A stretch of 34,016 bases of DNA from UBA11524 sp963642705 (GTDB lineage: Bacteria > Bacillota > Clostridia > Christensenellales > Aristaeellaceae), in NCBI GenBank assembly GCA_963642705.1, contig CAVIHU010000020.1, positions 1 through 34,016 on the forward strand, in the 5' to 3' direction. The translations under genes and the position numbers were made by a program. Shown one piece after another: positions 30,353 to 34,016 of this stretch. The notes beneath the pieces are model-generated. The model had not been told where the DNA came from, ran no database searches, and was given only the letters and a program-made list of their open reading frames with translations. Each line of letters begins with the position of its first letter. Within the stretch, counting starts at the first letter, position 1.

Positions 30353-31378
30353 ATGGAGAAGATCAAGGTAGTCCAGTATGGCTGCGGCAAGATGAGCAAG
30401 TATATTCTTCGCTATCTGCATGAGCACGGTGCGCAGATCGTTGGTGCCATCGATGTAAATCCTGCCGTCGTCGGTCAGGATGTCGGTGATTTCGCAGGTC
30501 TCGGGCTGAAGACCGGCGTCATCATTTCCAACGATGCCGACAAGGTGCTCGATGAGTGCGATGCAGACGTCGCCATTGTCACGCTGTTCAGCTTCATCAA
30601 CGACATCTACGACCACGTTGAAAAGTGCGTGGCGCGCGGCATCAACGTCATCACCACCTGCGAGGAAGCCATCTATCCGTGGACAACTGCCGCAGCTCAG
30701 ATCAACCGCCTCGACGCGCTGGCAAAGCAGACCGGCTGCACCATCACCGGCAGCGGCATGCAGGATATCTTCTGGATTAATATCGTCGCGCTGGTCGCCG
30801 GCGGCTGCCACAAGATCACGAAAATCAAGGGTGCGTACAGCTACAACGTCGATGAATACGGTCTGGCTTTAGCAAAGGCGCATGGCTGTGACCTGACTGC
30901 CGAAGAATTTGAGCAACAGATTGCTCATCCCGACTCTTTCGAGCCTTCCTACGCATGGAACGCCAGCGAGGCAATTGTCAACAAGCTCGGTCTGACCGTC
31001 AAGTCCATCACGCAGAAGCATGTCCCGTACATCATCGACCACGACATCTACTCCTCAACACTCGGCAAGACGATTCCTGCCGGTCACTGCATCGGCATGT
31101 CCGCCGTCGTGACCATCGAAACGCTGCAGGGCATCACCATCGAAGAGGAAACCATCGGCAAGGTATACGGTCCCGATGACGGCGATATGTGCGACTGGAA
31201 GATTTCCGGCGAGCCGGACACCGAGTTCCACATCGTCAAGCCTGCAACCGTTGAACATACCTGTGCGACGGTCGTCAACCGCCTGCCCAGCCTGATTGCC
31301 GCACCTGCCGGTTATGTCACCGCTGACCAGCTTGAGCCGATTGCTTACCTGACCTACCCGATGGAGTATTACTGCTAA
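30353..31378 (+). CDS. NAD(P)-dependent dehydrogenase, DapB-N / 2,4-diaminopentanoate dehydrogenase-like
   Basis: A 341-residue oxidoreductase. The N-terminal Rossmann strand reads KVVQYGCGKMSKYILRYL, followed by IVGAIDVNPAVVGQDVGDFAG, as in dihydrodipicolinate-reductase-like proteins and in the 2,4-diaminopentanoate dehydrogenase family of ornithine degradation. GINVITTCEEAIYPW and the later GSGMQDIFWINIVALVAGG fit that group. Other ornithine-degradation genes are absent nearby, so the substrate is open. It is preceded by AGGAGG and by a MerR-type promoter, so expression is probably induced by a ligand of the upstream regulator. A 232-bp inverted-repeat element begins right after its stop codon. 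Confidence 0.82.
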   Translation: MEKIKVVQYGCGKMSKYILRYLHEHGAQIVGAIDVNPAVVGQDVGDFAGLGLKTGVIISNDADKVLDECDADVAIVTLFSFINDIYDHVEKCVARGINVITTCEEAIYPWTTAAAQINRLDALAKQTGCTITGSGMQDIFWINIVALVAGGCHKITKIKGAYSYNVDEYGLALAKAHGCDLTAEEFEQQIAHPDSFEPSYAWNASEAIVNKLGLTVKSITQKHVPYIIDHDIYSSTLGKTIPAGHCIGMSAVVTIETLQGITIEEETIGKVYGPDDGDMCDWKISGEPDTEFHIVKPATVEHTCATVVNRLPSLIAAPAGYVTADQLEPIAYLTYPMEYYC

Positions 31379-31610
31379 GGCAACACCGCATCATTCAGCA
31401 CCGCCGAATGTGCCTTTTGCATCATCTGAGGCGGCGAAACAAAGCGTTATTTCGCCATTCCGCCTTCGGCAGACTTGGAAACCCTTTCAGGTTTCTAACC
31501 TGCGGCTTGCAGAAAACTCGATTTACATCCGGCAAGCCTTTGATTTCTGCAATCGTAGCTATATACAAAATCCTCTCTTCTTCGTGCCACTTCATTTGTG
31601 CGGTATTGCC
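31379..31610. repeat. MITE-like inverted-repeat element with CTAA target duplication
   Basis: The ends GGCAACACCGCA (31379-31390) and TGCGGTATTGCC (31599-31610) are 12-base terminal inverted repeats with one mismatch. Both sides are flanked by CTAA (31375-31378 and 31611-31614), a likely 4-base target duplication that includes the TAA stop of the dehydrogenase. The interior has several nested hairpins (GGCGAAA/TTTCGCC, GAAACC/GGTTTC, GCTTGC/GCAAGC). A 57-codon open frame on the minus strand (31422-31595) spans most of it, without a ribosome site. No transposase is encoded, so it would need one in trans. Confidence 0.75.
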
Positions 31611-31622
31611 CTAAGACTTTCC

Positions 31623-31660
31623 AGACGCTGCCGATGCATAGCCATTGGCAGCGTCTTTTT
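31623..31660 (+). terminator. Rho-independent terminator
   Basis: AGACGCTGCC (31623-31632) pairs perfectly with GGCAGCGTCT (31647-31656), followed by TTTTT. It is probably the original terminator of the dehydrogenase gene, now separated from it by the 232-bp element. Confidence 0.9.
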
Positions 31661-31683
31661 CTATGCAAATGTGCTGAAAATGT

Positions 31684-31712
31684 TTGCTTTTTCCGAAAAA
31701 TCCGTATATAAT
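31684..31712 (+). promoter_or_regulatory. Promoter for ychF
   Basis: TTGCTT (31684-31689), a 17-base spacer and TATAAT (31707-31712), about 40 bases before the ychF ATG. Confidence 0.8.
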
Positions 31713-31752
31713 AAGGAGGCTGTATTAGAAACACAGAAGGAGATTCCGCATC

Positions 31753-32850
31753 ATGAAATTAGGCGTTGTCGGTTTGCCCAATGTCGGGAAAAGTACCCTG
31801 TTTAACGCAATTACGCAGGCAGGTGCACAGGCTGCCAATTATCCGTTCTGCACCATCGAGCCGAACACGGGCGTCGTGATGGTTCCTGACCATCGTCTGG
31901 ACGTGCTGGGCGAGATGTATCATCCCAAGAAGATCACTCCGACCACCATCGAGTTTGTTGATATTGCCGGTCTCGTCAAGGGTGCAAGTCATGGTGAAGG
32001 TCTTGGCAACAAGTTTCTCAGCCACATCCGCGAGGTGGACGCGATTGTCCATGTCGTCCGCTGCTTCGAGGATGACAACATCATCCATGTTGACGGTTCC
32101 ATTAACCCTGCACGCGATATTGAGACAATCAACCTTGAGCTGATTTTCGCCGATATGGACACCGTGCAGCGCCGTAAAGACAAGGCGCTGAAGAATTTCC
32201 GCGGCGGCGATAAGAAAGCCGGCGTCGAGGTTGAACTGGCAGACAAAATCTATGCGCACCTTGAATCCGGCAAGCCTGCCCGCACATGCCCTGTCACGGA
32301 TGAAGAACAGGAAGTGCTTGACGGCTGGTTCCTACTGACCACAAAGCCCGTGATTTATGCTGCGAACATCGCTGAGGAAGATCTCGGCAAGCCGGAAGGC
32401 GAAATCAAAGGCCTTGACCGCGTCGAGGAAATCGCCAAGAGCGAGAATGCCGAAATCATCGTCATTTCCGCCGCCATCGAGGAGGAAATCGCCCAGATGG
32501 AGCCGGATGAGAAGAAGGAGTTTCTCGAGGGGCTCGGCATCGGTCAATCTGGTCTTGACCGGCTGATTACCGCGTGCTACCGCCTGCTCGGTCTGATTTC
32601 CTTCCTTACTGCCGGTGAAGATGAGTGCCGCGCATGGACGATTGTCAACGGCACAAAGGCACCGCAGGCAGCCGGCAAAATCCACACGGACTTCGAGAAG
32701 GGCTTCATCCGTGCGGAAATCGTCCCCTTCGACACGCTGGTGGAGCTTGGCTCTATGGCGGCGTGCAAGGAAAAGGGGCTTGTCCGCTCCGAAGGCAAGG
32801 ATTACGTGATGAAGGACGGCGACATTGTGCTGTTCCGCTTTAACGTCTGA
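31753..32850 (+). CDS. ychF: YchF (OLA1-type) ATPase
   Basis: A 365-residue TRAFAC-class ATPase, conserved and linked to ribosomes and stress, that prefers ATP to GTP. The P-loop GLPNVGKS is at residues 7-14, followed by NYPFCTIEPNTGVV, FVDIAGLVKGASHGEGLGNKFL and the C-terminal TGS-like domain (TIVNGTKAPQAAGKIHTDFEKGFIRAEI). The length is normal. The ATG is preceded by GAAGGAG. It shares a transcript with the ATP-grasp gene, which starts 20 bases after its stop. Confidence 0.96.
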   Translation: MKLGVVGLPNVGKSTLFNAITQAGAQAANYPFCTIEPNTGVVMVPDHRLDVLGEMYHPKKITPTTIEFVDIAGLVKGASHGEGLGNKFLSHIREVDAIVHVVRCFEDDNIIHVDGSINPARDIETINLELIFADMDTVQRRKDKALKNFRGGDKKAGVEVELADKIYAHLESGKPARTCPVTDEEQEVLDGWFLLTTKPVIYAANIAEEDLGKPEGEIKGLDRVEEIAKSENAEIIVISAAIEEEIAQMEPDEKKEFLEGLGIGQSGLDRLITACYRLLGLISFLTAGEDECRAWTIVNGTKAPQAAGKIHTDFEKGFIRAEIVPFDTLVELGSMAACKEKGLVRSEGKDYVMKDGDIVLFRFNV

Positions 32851-32870
32851 TCCGGAAAGGATTGCTGCTT

Positions 32871-33878
32871 ATGAGCCGTCTTTCGTATTTCTTCAAACGC
32901 CTGTTCAGGATGGACTGGCACAACATGTGGAAAACCACCGCGCTGCTGCAGGAGCGTTCTGGCAAACCGCGCATCTGGCTGCTTTGCGACATGCTGCACT
33001 GCGCCGTCAAGTACAACGCCGGCTATGTCGACTATAAAATCGCCCAGATGTACAACCTCAACGATGAGCAGCGCAAAACCGTCATCACGCGCGGCATCTC
33101 CAACTCCATCGTCCGTCGCATGAACGACAAGGCATACTGGCATTTTTTCGATGACAAAACGCAGTTCAATGAGCTGTTCAGGGAATGGATCCCGCGCAAG
33201 TGGCTGCTGATTAATACCGACACTCCGCTGGACAAGTTGCAGGAGATGATGCAACTGCCCTCGCTGATTGGCAAGCCGCTGGAAGGCTCGAGCGGTCAGG
33301 GCATCCTGAAGTACACTGCTGAGGACTGGGGTGCTGACCCTGCCGCTTTCCTGAAGAAGCTGCAAGAACAGGGCATCGGCATCCTTGAGGAGGTTGTCGT
33401 CCAGCATCCGGATATGGCGCACATGTGCCCGACCTCCGTCAACACCTGCCGTATCGCCACGCTGCTGGGCGACAAGAAGCAGGGCATCGTCTACGCCTTC
33501 CTGCGCATCGGCAACGGCAAGGTGATGGATAATGTTGACTGCGGCGGCATGGCTGCCCGCATCGATTTGGACAGCGGCAAGCTGCTGACCGTCGGCGCGG
33601 ACAAGGCTGGCAACACCTACACCAAGCATCCCATCACCGGCACGGATATCATCGGCTTCACCATCCCCTACTGGGAGGAAGCGAAAAAGATGTGTATGGA
33701 TGCCGCGCAGAAGGTGCCGCAAATGCGCTTTGTCGCATGGGATGTTGCCATCACGCCGAACGGTCCGACCTTCATCGAAGGAAACAGCTTCCCGAGCCAC
33801 GCCGTACCACAGTTTGCGGCACATTACCCGGACGGCATCGGCATTCTGCCTGAATTCCGGAAATTTATCGATATCTAA
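32871..33878 (+). CDS. ATP-grasp protein of the sugar-transfer-associated group
   Basis: A 335-residue protein with ATP-grasp features. LIGKPLEGSSGQGILK (about 128-143) is the glycine-rich ATP loop, HMCPTSVNTCRIATLLG and NVDCGGMAARID follow, and WDVAITPNGPTFIEGNS near the C-terminus carries the metal-binding Asp and Glu/Asn. This layout fits the ATP-grasp family often found near polysaccharide genes (ATPgrasp_ST), which may join an amino or carboxyl group to a sugar. The ATG at 32871 is chosen, with AAAGGA 9 bases upstream; a TTG three codons earlier is less likely. The substrate is unknown. Confidence 0.85.
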   Translation: MSRLSYFFKRLFRMDWHNMWKTTALLQERSGKPRIWLLCDMLHCAVKYNAGYVDYKIAQMYNLNDEQRKTVITRGISNSIVRRMNDKAYWHFFDDKTQFNELFREWIPRKWLLINTDTPLDKLQEMMQLPSLIGKPLEGSSGQGILKYTAEDWGADPAAFLKKLQEQGIGILEEVVVQHPDMAHMCPTSVNTCRIATLLGDKKQGIVYAFLRIGNGKVMDNVDCGGMAARIDLDSGKLLTVGADKAGNTYTKHPITGTDIIGFTIPYWEEAKKMCMDAAQKVPQMRFVAWDVAITPNGPTFIEGNSFPSHAVPQFAAHYPDGIGILPEFRKFIDI

Positions 33879-34016
33879 GGAACCTCTGAATAAATAGCCC
33901 AACATTCTGCAATTCTCTCTAATTTAGAATTTTTGCGGAATACTGGGCGCGAAAAAAGCTTAATTCATATGAGTTTCAAGCGTTTTTAACTGCCATTCCC
34001 CGAAAAAGGGCAGACT
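33879..34016. repeat. Possible repeat element at window edge
   Basis: Directly after the TAA stop (CTAA then GGAACCTCTG) the sequence becomes non-coding and AT-richer. An imperfect 16-base inverted repeat, 33897-33912 against 33933-33948 (GCCCA..ATTC.GCAA), can form a hairpin. The junction CTAA-GG resembles the left edge of the element at 31379. The right end lies outside the window, so this may be only a 3' untranslated hairpin. Confidence 0.35.

Overview
The window looks like chromosomal DNA of a Gram-positive Clostridia-type bacterium (Bacillota). The signs are AGGAGG-type Shine-Dalgarno sites before almost every gene, clean -35/-10 promoters with 17-bp spacers, and Clostridia-type families (GHKL/LytTR two-component pair, DnaD plus DnaC-like loader, GPH sugar symporter, MerR regulator with an effector domain, multi-repeat peptidoglycan-binding protein). 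I cannot assign a genus. There is no phage, CRISPR array or rRNA. The only mobile-type sequence is one small inverted-repeat element, plus a possible second repeat cut by the right edge.

Layout. 1-270: start of tuf (EF-Tu) with tRNA-Gly(CCC) just upstream, both on the minus strand behind a consensus promoter. 362-3217 (+): membrane-anchored beta-propeller-like protein, uridine kinase and DUF362 protein, ending in a two-way terminator. 3230-7444 (-): GT2 glycosyltransferase, UDP-galactopyranose mutase, LytTR response regulator and GHKL histidine kinase, tightly packed. 7563-11423 (-): GH3 glycosidase and GPH/MelB-type sugar symporter. 11424-14758: an AT-rich intergenic region, a small unknown protein and a GH2 glycosidase on the plus strand. 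14829-18243 (-): secreted protein with eight peptidoglycan-binding repeats, and a HAD phosphatase. 18450-22907 (-): small acidic protein, oligoendopeptidase F and topoisomerase III. 23013-25817 (+): DnaD-domain protein, DnaC-like helicase loader and a cysteine-less ArsC/Spx-fold protein. 25868-27188 (-): AcpS and BirA. 27219-28091 (+): RluA-type pseudouridine synthase, overlapping tail to tail with a polysaccharide pyruvyl transferase family gene (28048-29133, -). 29388-31378 (+): MerR regulator and a dehydrogenase. 31379-31610: inverted-repeat element. 31753-33878 (+): YchF and an ATP-grasp protein.

How the genes work together. The GH3/GPH/GH2 block suggests uptake and intracellular cleavage of an oligosaccharide or glycoside. 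The GT2/glf pair points to a galactofuranose-containing surface glycan and shares an operon with a two-component system. TopB and the DnaD/DnaC pair form a divergent replication/topology locus with interleaved promoters. The clearest regulatory circuit is the MerR gene: the same operator sequence lies in its own promoter and in the 19-bp spacer of the downstream dehydrogenase promoter.

The most unusual points are that shared MerR operator, a 232-bp inverted-repeat element that appears to have separated the dehydrogenase stop codon from its terminator with a CTAA target duplication, and a Cys/His-containing C-terminal domain on the peptidoglycan-binding protein. I found no clear evidence of a wholly new multi-gene defence or mobile system.
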